Shown piece by piece: positions 53,786-63,769 of a stretch of DNA of 64,000 nt. Made by a program: the position numbers and the translations under genes. How positions within the stretch are numbered: the stretch's first letter is position 1; every line of letters starts with the position of its first letter. The notes beneath the pieces are model-generated. The model did no database searches. It was given only the letters and a program-made list of their open reading frames with translations, and was not told the DNA's origin. Source of the stretch: Semisulcospira habei (lineage: Eukaryota; Mollusca; Gastropoda; Semisulcospiridae); assembly GCA_036245525.1 (NCBI GenBank), contig BTPG01000006.1, positions 75,002,727 through 75,066,726 on the forward strand, read 5' to 3'.

Positions 53786-53884
53786 TGAATAAAAATACAT
53801 ATAAATTTAGTCGCACACAGACACAGATTAAAGCCATGGTGACTCTCCCAAAGGCGAAAATGGATACGAGGTCGACCTGCCAGA

Positions 53885-53937
53885 GGCAATAGATTTTCAT
53901 GAGCCCCGGCTCATGAGAAGCTAATGCGTCTTGCAGA
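53885..53937. repeat. Decayed GCAAGAGGCAT-family palindrome
   Basis: CAGAGGCAATAGATTTTCATG, then AGCCCCGGCTCATGAGAAGC and CGTCTTGC form an imperfect hairpin like those at 63.5-63.8 kb. Confidence 0.45.
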
Positions 53938-54224
53938 TGAAAGGTTTCGCCTGAGGGACTTTACCTCCTTGAGGGTATTGACCCCAGTGCCCTACCTAAA
54001 AGGTCTACCTCGGCTAAGCGTACGCACAGTTCAGCGGTAGGTGAGTGGGTCTTTCATGTTTTGTGTTAATTCAGTACACGTAGGTAATGGGATTCAGTTG
54101 CTATTGTTAGGCTGGTCGTAACTTTGACAGCTTTGTTATTTTGGACTTCGGTCAGAGCAGAACACCGGCGCGATACTTTTGTGTCTGCATGCTGTTTGCT
54201 GTGCCTGCCTACTTTTTGAAATTA

Positions 54225-54430
54225 TGTCAACAGGTTTGCAGTTTTTCCCAAATTTTGGAAGTGTTACTGAACGACTGTGTACCAGTTGCAGGAGGTGGAT
54301 TGACCATGATAATTGAAGGGTAGTGCAAGATTAGCTTGGCGCCTTCAAGCGCCAGCTAATCTGGCACTACCCTTCAGTTATAATGGTCATTCAGTCTCCT
54401 GCTGTAGGGTGTTCGGGCTAAATGGGTTAG
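54225..54430. mobile_element. Hairpin MITE, family 1, copy e
   Basis: Hairpin 54294-54396 with arms GATTGACCATGATAATTGAA.../...TTATAATGGTCATTC and a GGCGCC-TTCA centre. The right flank GGGCTAAATGGGTTAG is a near-TTAA end; the left flank CCCAAATTTTGGAAGTG matches copies f-h. Confidence 0.7.
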
Positions 54431-55015
54431 AAAGAAACTCAGAGAGTTTGATAAAAATAGAGTAACGTGTAAAAATGAAAATTGAAAAAAATAAGTCGGT
54501 TGGTGGGAGGTGTGTGATGTTAGCGTTGGCTAGTCACGGGAGAGATAGCTCCGTTGAATTAAAGTAACTATCCCCTGCAATTCTTCACTTAAGTTGTGCA
54601 TACTTTTGATACTAATAGAAGCAGACCTCAGTTCCATAACCAGCCAGCGCTAAGCCTGTTTATGAGGAAAACGATCACCAACATACAGTAAAAACCTTCA
54701 GAAAAAAAAGTGTCGGCACACAATAACGACGAAAGCTAACCGCCGCCCGTAGCATCACACACGTCTTTAGTTCAAATGCAGTGAGAATACCAGTTTTCAA
54801 GTTTTGGTCAAGTTTAATTTATCCGTTTGTGTGGTGAGAGTGGTTGTGTCTAGCGTGGGTGTCTTGAGCCAAAGGTCTTTTAAGTTTATCTTGAATGTTT
54901 GTTCTGGAGCATTGGAGTTTTTTCAACACTGTTTTTTTTTTTTTTTCCCCCCAGATCTGAGTGTGGATTTTGCCGGTAGAGTTAATAAAATATTGGATGA
55001 ATATGAACTGAACTA
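54431..55015. other. No gene recognised
   Basis: Ordinary AT-rich sequence; a T-run precedes a LINE insertion. Confidence 0.4.
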
Positions 55016-55634
55016 AATGCCATCGGTTACTTACTTACTTACTTACGACTGTCACCCCTACCCGGGTATAGGCCGTCGACGAGAGACCTCCAGCAACTCC
55101 TGTCCTGTGCTTCTCCTTCGATTCTACTCCAGGTGGTTCCCAGTCTCTTGATGTCTGCTTGGAGGTCTCGACGCCAGGAGTTTCTCGGCCTACCTCTTTT
55201 CCTCTTTCCCTGGGGGTTCCATGACAATGCCTGCCTAGTGATACTGGAAGCTGGCTTTCTCAGACTGTGACCGATCCATCCCCATCGTCTTCGCCCAATT
55301 TCATTCTCTGCGGTTATCTGCTCTGTTCTCTCCCAGAGTCTGACGTTGCTGATCTTCTCTGGCCAGTGGATTTTCAAAATTCTTCTAAGGCAACTGTTCA
55401 TGAAGGTCTGTACTCTGTTGACTGTGGTTTTTGTCAATCTCCATGTCTCTGCTCCATATAGGAGAACTGCTTTTACATTGGAGTTGAAAATCCGGACTTT
55501 GGTGTGTTGTGACAGCTCTCTGGAACTCTACACTTTTTTCAACTGGAGAAAGGCTGCTCTGGCTTTACCGATTCGTGCTCAGACATCTGCATCAGTGCCG
55601 CCTTTTTTGTCTATGATGCAATGCCATCGGTTAC
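55016..55634 (-). mobile_element. RTE-like LINE 3' end with a 15-bp duplication
   Basis: AATGCCATCGGTTAC at 55016-55030 and 55620-55634 flanks 589 bp. The minus frame gives the protein end: GGTDADV, ARIGKARAAFLQLKKVW, KVRIFNSNVKAVLLYGAETW, NSCLRRILKIHWPEKISN, GWIGHSLRKP, QALSWNPQGKRKRGRP, ending GRGDSRK. The stop codon TAA falls inside the GTAA tetranucleotide tail, so there is essentially no 3' UTR, as is usual in RTE-type elements. It is 5'-truncated, with one stop early in the reading. Confidence 0.85.
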
Positions 55635-55766
55635 GTTAATTATTTTATATGCATTCAGATTGTCAAAATGTGAAACGTCACATTAAAAAGCTAACAAGTA
55701 CAGTCAGTTCCAGGTTAGTGCCCTGACGGTAAATAAACCCTATGGCCGCACCCTTTGGCTGTCGGT

Positions 55767-55817
55767 AGCGCGTTGTATCGAGGTGATTCCTGCAGGAGTC
55801 ACCTCGACAAAAGCGCT
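55767..55817. repeat. Palindrome, family 3, diverged copy
   Basis: AGCGCGTTGTATCGAGGTGA, TTCCTGCAGGAGTCACCTCGA and the following CAAAAGCGCT share the CCTGCAGG centre and GTCGGTAGCG flank with 58191-58257. Confidence 0.55.
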
Positions 55818-56158
55818 GCTTGTTGGTTGCTTTGTCGTTGCAAAGTACCTATTGACATATTGTTATGTAGTTTATTTATACTAGTTACAACAAGGATGAG
55901 AGCATTTCTATAATTTTTGTTTGTTTTGTGTTCTTTAATATTTGCCCTTACATTTAGATTGGGTTTGGTTATTAACACTGATTTTTTTTCTCTCGGTGTG
56001 ATTGGAGAAAATGGGCTTGCTTATTATGCATGCTAGAGCCATTTATTAATACCACCAAATACATGTCACCATTGACGTCTGAAAAAAATGCAGGTTATCT
56101 ATTTTGAAAGTACTGGTGACTGTATGCAGAAGGGGGTTAAAACGACCCACTCCAGTCG

Positions 56159-56372
56159 TCAACTCATTCAGCCCGATGCAGGTCTTTCCCACATTTTGGA
56201 GGCATCATCTAATGACTGTGCACCTGTTGTAGGAGATGGATCGACCATGATAATTCAAGGGCAGTGCCAGATTCGCTTGGCGCCTGTCGGCGCCAAGCGA
56301 ATCTGGCACTGCCCTTGAATTATCATGGTCGACCCATCTTCTGCTGTAGTGCGTCAGGGCTGAATGCAAAGA
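56159..56372. mobile_element. Hairpin MITE, family 1, copy f (best hairpin)
   Basis: Hairpin 56235-56338 has 50-nt arms with one mismatch (GATGGATCGACCATGATAAT ... GGCGCC) and a 4-nt loop. Flanks are CTCATTCAGCCC and GGGCTGAATG. The TTAA sites have decayed. Confidence 0.75.
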
Positions 56373-56373
56373 A

Positions 56374-56500
56374 GTACCCAACGGAGAAAGAAACACGCTT
56401 AGAAAAGACGGGTACAACACAATTTATTAATATTTCGGGTAAATACCCTTTGTCAAAATAAACAGAGAGATTAGCCGCTACTTATCTTCATTGGTAGAAG
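56374..56500. repeat. Dispersed repeat 'CCGTTGGGTTC', copy d (inverted)
   Basis: TACCCAACGGAGAAAGAAACA, TTAATATTTCGGGTAAATACC and AGCCGCTACTTATCTTC are the reverse complement of blocks in copy c at 26.2 kb. Confidence 0.65.
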
Positions 56501-57170
56501 GAATGTGGCAACTCCTTGATGGCTGAATGGGTTAAAGGGTTAATAGTTCGCAGTATTTCCGTTATAAATGTTCTAATAATGCTGGACAAATAGTGGTAAA
56601 TTACGTTATGAAGTTTCCATGTCCTAAGATAAACGACTGTTCTGCTCTTCTCCTTTATATGCATCAGATTTCCTTCCGTTATGCTCAAAGGGCGATAAAA
56701 AAAAAAACCCAAAAAACATGGTACGTGAGCCTCCTCACAAGGATTGTGAAAAGAAGGGTAGAAAAATCTTATTTAACGCAAGGCAACATTGATAAGTTCA
56801 TAACCCTTTTGTCGGCAAATTTTAGTAGTCGGAGCCCGCCCGGGAGCAGATCACTTGAATACCAGTACCGTGCTTTTGGAGCCATGTAATTTTAGTGCTT
56901 TGTCTTGTGTAAAGTAAGTAGAAAATTGGCTTTTTCTATCAAAAGGTGATTGACTTCTAGTTCAAGCAATTTTTGGTGTTCTCGCGCTGCTGAGTTGGAG
57001 AAAAAGATACTGAAAATTATAGATACACTCAGGGTTCAATGACTGATAAACGATTAATTTGATACTTGAATTAATTTGAGAGCACGAGTTGTTTTATAAC
57101 ATCTTTAAAGAGAGGAGTGTATGATTTTTTAAAAAGCAGACCATATCCCACATCCCCCCTCTCCCCCCCC
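56501..57170. other. No gene recognised
   Basis: Nothing supportable. Confidence 0.4.
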
Positions 57171-57176
57171 CCCCCC

Positions 57177-57257
57177 CAAATGCATTCAAGACGTGCCCCA
57201 TATAGATACGCGGCGGTTCGCCGCGTATCCGTATGCGGCATGTCTCGAATGAGTTCA
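57177..57257. mobile_element. Palindromic MITE, family 2, copy b
   Basis: AAATGCATTCAAGACGTGCC to GGCATGTCTCGAATGAGTTCA, centre CGGCGGTTCGCCG. The outer arms match the copy at 52126-52205; the inner arms differ. Confidence 0.6.
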
Positions 57258-57808
57258 GGCCTCGTAAAATAATGTGATCCAGAAGACGTAGTACAGAGCG
57301 TTCACGCCAAGCCCGCTAACTAACCTGGTTACCGTGTTGTTTGGTTGATCTTTATTCACGCAGGGTTCAGTGTCTTTGCTTACATTGACGCTCGTGTAAA
57401 CTGACACCTGTTCGTTCGGACAAAATCCAAATGCGGATTTGAAGTAAATGCCATATTAATTAGGCCTCAGTCAGTCACGACAGCAGGACACTTTTATTGA
57501 AGTGGGAATCCGAGAGATCCACGCGGAAGCAAGTCTCTGTTTAACTGCCTTCCCGCAAAGTTCAAACGACTCCAGCGTAATTTGACCCGCATCGTGTGTA
57601 AGAGGAAAGACCGCGGACAGGACATTGTGAGAATTGTCGGTAGCGTATGGGTGCAGTAGTTCGTTCTTCGTATGATCGTTTCGCGTGTCGCCAGTGACGT
57701 GCAATCCGCCGGGTTTTTTAATTTGTTTTTTACCCCCCTTGAGTAAGCAGTCCGGCACCGGTACAGTTTACTACAACACAGGTGACTGCAAGCACAAGAG
57801 GGTTGGAG
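57258..57808. other. No gene recognised
   Basis: Nothing supportable. Confidence 0.4.
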
Positions 57809-58011
57809 CTAACCCATGCTACCCCAAGATCGCATTTTTGGAGGCGTCACCTAACGACTATGTACCTGTTGCAGGAGATGGATCGAACATGATAGTTCAA
57901 GGGTAGTGCCGGATTTGCTTGGCGCCTGCTGGCGCCAAGCTAATCCGGCACTACCCTTGAATTATCATGGGCAGCCCGTCGGCTGTAGTTCCTCGGGGCT
58001 AAAAGGGTTAA
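57809..58011. mobile_element. Hairpin MITE, family 1, copy g
   Basis: Begins CTAACCC (decayed TTAA) and ends GGGTTAA at 58005-58011. Hairpin 57877-57977 has the GGCGCC centre with CTGCT loop. The left flank TTTTTGGAGGCGTCACCTAA matches copies f and h. Confidence 0.75.
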
Positions 58012-58190
58012 GGTATTTAACACCCTCAATCTGAGGATGCTGGTGAGGTTGATGTCGGTTAGCAAGAGGCCCGGCAGACTAAGTAAGATGCTAACTTGCC
58101 GGTCGATGACTCGCAGGTCAAGTGGCAAGCGAAAGCGTTTTCTACGGTGATGGGTCGCTACTGCGCACTTACCAAATTGTAACCCTTTAT

Positions 58191-58257
58191 GTGTCGGTAG
58201 CGGTTTTAGTCGCGATGATTCCTGCAGGAATGATCGGGACTAAAACCGCTACCGACA
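58191..58257. repeat. Palindrome, family 3 (CCTGCAGG centre)
   Basis: GTGTCGGTAGCGGTTTTAGT on the left pairs with ACTAAAACCGCTACCGACAC on the right around ATTCCTGCAGGAAT; only two positions are unpaired. AACCC precedes it (58181-58185), resembling the other MITE ends. Confidence 0.7.
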
Positions 58258-58374
58258 CCCAAATTGTTCAAAAAAGGAAGATTGAAAAAGTATGAACCCC
58301 AACAGAAAAAAAGCCGACCGCTTTGTCGTGATATTTATTTTGGCTAAAATTGTACTCGCTAACGCACGCACGCA

Positions 58375-58375
<1 letters not shown>

Positions 58376-58417
<42 letters not shown>
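58376..58417 (+). repeat. (AC)n microsatellite
   Basis: About 18 CA units with variant CGCA units upstream. Confidence 0.9.
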
Positions 58418-58418
<1 letters not shown>

Positions 58419-58698
58419 CAAACGTGCGCGGCTCGCAACTCGTTCTCACAAACATGTGTGAAGAAAAGAAAAGGGAGTGAAACATGTTTTGGACGTTTGA
58501 AAATTGTCGAGTGAGTGTAAACAAATCTGTGCTGTTCTGTGATTTTGTACGCTATGGTTATTGCGGTAAGGTCCGAAATCACAGACTAGTCTCCACATTA
58601 AGTTGCGCACTTTCCATACAATGGTAAGCATGAGTTATAGTAGACTCACATCTGATGCATAAAGATCTTGTGAACATGACTGGGATTCATGTCTTCTT

Positions 58699-58775
58699 AC
58701 TCTACAGGAGCTATGAATTCGCATGAACCCCTGCAGCACAAGGGCTCACGAGAATCCACTGATCTTGCAAAGCAG
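58699..58775. repeat. Decayed GCAAGAGGCAT-family palindrome
   Basis: AGGAGCTATGAATTCGCATGA, then ACCCCTGCAGCACAAGGGCTC and ACGAGAATCCACTGATCTTGC resemble the 63.7-kb copy, with many changes. Confidence 0.4.
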
Positions 58776-58909
58776 TCTGTTGGTAACCCCATTACTACTT
58801 GTAAATGTAGAGTGCGGTTTGACGTCACACTCTTGTTTCCCCGTCTAGAGATAAAGTACTTGATTGAAAATAGTAGCCTACTTGCTGTACTGAACAGAAA
58901 TAGTACTAA

Positions 58910-59101
58910 TTAACCCATTTAGCCCCGGGACTGCAGCAGGAGATGGATTGATCATGATAATTCGAGGGTAGTGCCAGATAAGTTTGGCGCCTGAAGGCGC
59001 CAAGCTCATCTGGCACTATCCTTAAATTATCACGATCAATCCCTAGTACATAGTCGTTAGACATTGCCTCCAAAAATTTGGAAATGCGGCCCTGGGGTTA
59101 A
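58910..59101. mobile_element. Hairpin MITE, family 1, copy h (both TTAA kept)
   Basis: TTAA at 58910-58913 and 59098-59101; ends CCCATTTAGCCCCGGG and GCGGCCCTGGGG. Hairpin 58945-59042 has a GGCGCC-TGAA centre. Relative to copies f and g, the whole unit is in the opposite orientation. Confidence 0.8.
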
Positions 59102-60270
59102 GAGGATTAATCCCTAATCAGCCCTGAAAGTCTAAAATTTTGCCTTCCAAGTTTTATTAGCCAACCTGAAAATGTTACTAGCCAAGCCAAACTGAAAATT
59201 TTACTACTGAAAATAGCCCAACGCAGAAGTGTTTGACGCCCAATGTTAGAGTACTTTCGGATTGAGGACTGAAAAAGTATGGATCGGAAAATGCACGTAT
59301 CGATAGCCAGACCTGCCACCCACTACGATTTCGCCGCATTTTCCGACGCCAACGTTCCCAATACTACGCTACTACGATCATTAATGAAATTCTACGCTAA
59401 AAAAAAAAACTAAATAAATAAATAATATATATATATATACCAAAATTTTTTTGGTGTTTTCGGTTTGTAGTTAGTAAAAGCATGCGGTTTGGGGCTAGTG
59501 AGAACAAGCGGAGCGAACTTCCGGTTTTCCCAGCGTGCATCATTTCATTCACAAAGTTCGTCGATAAACAACGGTCTGAACCATGCCGAATATAAAGAAC
59601 CCGAATCGAAAAGCGCACCGCCTGAGAAGAAGAAAGTTTGTACCAGCCAGCCAAAGCTCCGATCGCTATATATAAGGCAAATTTCTGTCGTGCTTCGACT
59701 CTAACAGACAATAAAGTTGTGTTGTATTGAGAAATTGCCATGCATCAAGCGTTCGGCGTTGAACAATGAACAATGAACCTTTATTTTCCAACGGTAGAAG
59801 TTATTGGTAACAGGACCAGTTTTCAAACTTGCCGTTGAGCGAACAGTAGCTTACGTGCTAAACTACGCTTGACATCTCCAAAACTACTACCACTTTTCCA
59901 AAATTCTACTACCATAGCTGTGTAGGCGTTGGCAGGTCTGAATTGTCAAATGCTCAAAAAATGTTTTAACGCACTCGCCAAAAATGTTGTTGTAGAACTT
60001 GTTTCAATTGCTTGCGGAGTATTACGAGAAATGAAGGTTGAACTTTCGGGCACTTTCGGATTTAGGACTGAAACAGTACGGACAGGAAAACGCACGAGCG
60101 CACTCGCATTTGGCGAGTGGATTTTTATTTTACTCGGGAAAAAAAAAAAAAGAAGAAAAGAAATCACTCGCCATGGCGAGTAAATTACTCACCTTTTTCA
60201 GGGCTGACTAATAAATCATTCAGCTCCTGGATTTCAACGTCTCTGCAACCACTGCTTCAATAATGCTAGT
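59102..60270. other. Repeat-like DNA, no gene recognised
   Basis: 59205-59330 and 59895-60110 share words (CTTTCGGAT..AGGACTGAAA.AGTA.GGA, GACCTGCCA or its complement), suggesting two diverged copies of one repeat. TACTAGCC / ACTCGCCA words recur. No gene supported. Confidence 0.4.
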
Positions 60271-60274
60271 TGCA

Positions 60275-60340
60275 CTAATAATAATGTATATTTTTAAGGC
60301 GCCTATACTTTCGATATAAAAGCTCTATGCGCCTTTAAAA
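60275..60340 (-). mobile_element. L2-type 3' tail fragment
   Basis: AATAATAATGTATATTTTTA, then AGGCGCCTATACTTTCG and AAAGCTCTATGCGCCTTT give the ATT tail plus GCGCC hairpin of L2-type ends, minus sense. Confidence 0.5.
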
Positions 60341-61177
60341 AAAAGCTCTACTACTACTACGGTACTGAACACTAGCTGTTGGTAATCAGTCACAGAGGCA
60401 AGTTCTCGGACTGCCGCCTTGTGAATAGAGATAGAAGCAGGCATGATCTAGGCCACGTGCCAGGCGGGTTGATTGTGGCCGGTCTCGACCTGCAACATGC
60501 CGAGTCTCACCAACATTGCCAACCCCAGGCAGGGGTAAACAGGGTAAACAGTATTTGGTTATCGTAAACGGAAACAGGAAAAAAAAAAAAAAAAAAAAGG
60601 GGGGGGGGGGGGGGGGGACGATTTCTTGAAATTCTACCAACCATTTGACGGCCAGACGGTTAAATGATGTAAAGTGTACCAGCGGGGGGGCGTTGGTTCT
60701 CATGGGTCCCTGCATCGCCGTGAAACTCTGTGCCTCATGCTCTGGAGTAGGGTACGTCTCTCAACATTCAGTGTAATACTGCTGATTGATACAGTTCATG
60801 AGTGATAGCAGATACGGAGAACAAATTACATTCGTTCTAAATCAAATAACGTCGTACGTCAGAAAACTGAGACGGGTTCACGCAGAATTCAATGGCTCTC
60901 GGTAAACAAATCGTACCTCTTTTTAAAAAGTCAGCTTTGCAAGAGGAGAAAAAGAGCGGAGAACGCCTCGCATATGCAAGCGGCAGAGTGATAGTATGTA
61001 TAGCTAGGTCATTGTCCTTGTTGACAAGAACTAGATTCGGTTAAAGATACACTTTTCAGCTCAATTTGTTAATGTTATCGCATTCTGTAGACAGAACGAT
61101 TCGGTGAAAGTGCTTCACACTGATGCGAGGAAGTGACCTAAACAATGTCTTTATATTTTTGTAATGAATGAACTTTA
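60341..61177. other. No gene recognised
   Basis: Contains an A-run and G-run near 60578-60617; otherwise nothing supportable. Confidence 0.4.
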
Positions 61178-62878
61178 TTATTTTAGTTTGCTTTTTTTCA
61201 CCTCTCCAGAATGCTGTCCAACTAACAAGGTGTTTAATTGGTGGATACAAGTGCAAATTTGAAAAGGACTATGGCGTCCAATTTTCGTTGATTCCGCCGG
61301 GGGGGGGGGGGGGGGGGGTGTCTCTCTGGCTGTCTGACTGTCGCTACGTCGCGCAGTGGCTTGGTGTGGGGCCGGGTGGTTGGTGTTGGAGGAGGCGGGT
61401 GGTGTGGCCGGTGGACCGTCGCCAGGTGGGGGGGGGGGGGGGGGGGGTTGGAACGCCGGCCATTCTAGTAGATCTTGAATGAGTGGTGGCGGGGGTGGTG
61501 GTGGCCGGCGGTACCGTGGCTGGCTGTATGGCCTGGGAAGTTGGGGTGGAGGTGGTGGCGGCCAGTGTAGTCGAGGCCGCCTAGGGGTCGGGCGCTGCGA
61601 CCTGCGAGGGACGCTGTAGAACTGCGGAGGTGTGGCGGGGGTGTTTCCAGGAGTGGTGGGCGTCTGGTCTTCTTCCTGACGTGTCTGGGTGGTCGGTGGC
61701 GACGATGGTTGGTGGTCTGTGGTGGGGCGGCGGTCTTGATTTGCTGGGCCTGCGGTGCTGCCGTGCTGGCCTCTTGGGGTGCTCCCCACCCGGGTCTGCC
61801 CTGGGGGACTTGGGTGGGGTTAACTACTTTTATTTCCCAGGGCCACCCTGGTCAGCCCCACAGGGTGGGTTTTTCTCTCTATTCTGGGGCATGTGTTTCT
61901 ATCTATCCTTGGTCCGTTCACCTGTATTTTCCTTTTTAAACTCTCCCTACTGTCTGCGCTGCCTGTAGCTCTTGATATTGGATGTGTGTTGCTAAAATAT
62001 TAATGGTCTTAGCTTTATTTAGGCCCCATGTCGTAGGTTTATTTAACGTATTGGACCGGCTGGCGACATACATTCAACATTCTGTTTATATTTTTTCACA
62101 AGCAGTGCAGGCACGTCCTGAGAAAGTCTTGTTGCTGTCTGGACGTTAAGCAATTTACAATCAATCAATCTTGGGGTGCTGGGTCGGTGGCTGCGCACTC
62201 CATCTCGCTGATGGTGGTGACTGGGAGGGTACCGGTGCTGGTTTCTTGGGTTGTCGGCGAGGTGGTGGTGCCACATCCTCTATGTTCGGTGGCGGCAGGA
62301 GTGGTGCCTGTCTTTTTGGTCGGTGTCTGTGGGGCGGCTAGAGTCCCTGTGGTTCTTGTGTCGGTGGTCGCCTGACACTCGCTGTCCGCTGTTGTGTGCG
62401 CTGCCTGGTTGGCAATGCTCTTTGTCTTAGGAGTGCCCCTGTGTGCACCAGCCACCGGGAGGTGACCAGTGCGCGGTGGTAGGCGTCTCCGTTTAGCGCC
62501 ATGATTGCTGGGACAGCGTCTTGGAGCAGGATTACCAGGTCGTGGAAGTCCATGCTCGGAGCCGGGTATCCCCCTCCTCAGTCGTTACCGGCCGTTCCCG
62601 AATGAGTGATTCGGGAATGATGACCGGCGGTGGGGAGGGTGGGAAGTCCGGCTCCGACGACGGCTCCGACTGGTCTTCGGGCTCCTCTTCTTGTTACGGG
62701 GGTGGTGACTGGGGGCGGGCGGGGGCCGCCCCTTCTTCTTTGTCTTCTTGTGCCGCTGTTGTTTGGCTAACTTGATAGTCGTCAGAAGGCGGGCCAGGGT
62801 AGACTCCTTGCCTCGTGATGTAGTGGCTGATTCCGGTGGCGGGAATCGTTGAATAAATTCTTCAAATGAACAACACAC
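61178..62878 (-). pseudogene. Proline/arginine-rich reading frame, interrupted; possible retroelement ORF1
   Basis: Minus-strand pieces in order: SFEEFIQRFPPPESATTSRG and LLTTIKLAKQQRHKKTKKKG (62585-62878); a short piece (LVILLQDAVPAIMALNGDAY then HRALVTSRWLVHTGALLR, 62400-62553); a Thr/Ala-rich piece (62165-62455); and, beyond an insert, QPSSPPTTQTRQEEDQTP, VPRRSQRPTPRRPRLHWPPP and long Pro runs (61178-61789). The pieces lie in different frames, so it is broken. A basic N-terminus and Pro/Arg-rich tail fit a nucleic-acid-binding retroelement ORF1 or gag-like protein, but no knuckle motif is visible. A host gene is not excluded. Long C/G runs inflate the frame. Confidence 0.4.
61772..62180 (+). 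mobile_element. ~380-bp SINE-like retroposon, copy 2
   Basis: The 12-bp duplication TCTTGGGGTGCT is at 61772-61783 and 62169-62180. The insert begins CCCCACCCGGGTCTGCCCTG and ends with (CAAT)n. It matches the copy at 49197-49576 over its whole length with scattered differences, including GGTTAACTACTTTTATTTCC versus GGTTAGGTATTTTTTAGTTCC. Confidence 0.85.
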
Positions 62879-62966
62879 TCGCTTAGTCCCCGATCACTGT
62901 ATAGTGCCAGTGGGACGTTAAATTGGAGATAATGAATGAATGAATGAATGAATGAACACACTTGCT
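62872..62966 (+). mobile_element. 71-bp retroposon 3' fragment
   Basis: AACACACTCGCT (62872-62883) and AACACACTTGCT (62955-62966) flank a fragment with GTGGGACGTTAAATTGGAGA and (ATGA)n. GACGTTAA plus a tetranucleotide tail is shared with the ~380-bp retroposon and the SINE tail. Confidence 0.65.
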
Positions 62967-63505
62967 GAGACGCCACAGCCGAGAACGAACCACCGCTTCA
63001 GATTGAAGAGTACCCGGAGAACAGTCGACAACAGCAGCCTACCAAGAAAGAAAAAGCGACCCCACGCAACAACCCGCCAATGTCGCTGCCTATCTAGCCG
63101 TATTGGGAACAAGTGTGGGGCTCACACCCCCCCCCCCCCCCCCCCTCACAGAGACCAGAGTCACCAAATCGAATGGCACACTACAGCCAACACCACCGGC
63201 CAGTCTACCCCACCTCATTTGGTGGATACTCACTTGGCATATGTAGGCAACCCTTTTACAGTTCAAGTTGGCACAACATGTGTTGGCCTATTTGCCTGTT
63301 TTATACCTAGCGAACTGTGAACTACATTATCTCATTTGACACGCGGTTCTGTAAACGGTTTCTAGGGCAAGAATGACATTTACATATAATTGCCCAGCAG
63401 TTATAGTTAGTATTTTTGCACCCGATCGATAGGAGACCTCTGTGGCCACCTTTCTGCTCCAGGTTGGTTTGCCTTTCACTAGTCCCTTCACTCATTCAGA
63501 CCATT
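62967..63505. other. No gene recognised
   Basis: The first part may still belong to the interrupted minus-strand frame. A C-run lies at 63128-63144. Nothing else supportable. Confidence 0.4.
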
Positions 63506-63511
63506 GCATCT

Positions 63512-63576
63512 GCAAGAGGCATAGAGTCTCATGAGCCCCTGCGGCGCAGCAGCTCATGAGAACCTATGCCTCTTGC
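63512..63576. repeat. Palindrome, GCAAGAGGCAT family (family 4)
   Basis: The 25-nt arm GCAAGAGGCATAGAGTCTCA (TGAGC) pairs with GCTCATGAGAACCTATGCCT (CTTGC) across a 15-nt loop. CACTCATTCAG precedes it, resembling the end sequence of the other MITEs. Confidence 0.65.
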
Positions 63577-63704
63577 TTGGCGAGATAGGCTTCGGCTGTT
63601 CTTGTGACGAAAGTTTCTAACTGTGGGTGTATGCATGCATACAACTGCGTCCTGGCTGTATCGGTCGGATGGAGCTGTATTGTTCCATTCATAGAGTAAT
63701 ATTT

Positions 63705-63769
63705 GCCGGGAAGAGGAATGAGGATCCCGTGAAGCAGGGGCTCACGGGAATGTATGCCTCTTGGCAGCC
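63705..63769. repeat. Palindrome, family 4, second copy
   Basis: GCCGGGAAGAGGAATGAGGA, then TCCCGTGAAGC pairs with GGCTCACGGGAATGTATGCC and TCTTGGC. The inner arms TCCCGTGA/TCACGGGA are perfect. Confidence 0.55.

Noticed and set aside
53786..53793. 8-bp target duplication for the hAT-like MITE
   Set aside because: GCATAAAT on the left and TGAATAAA on the right agree at only about half the positions.
58249..58582. Cys/Val-repeat frames on the minus strand
   Set aside because: Translation of an (AC)n repeat.
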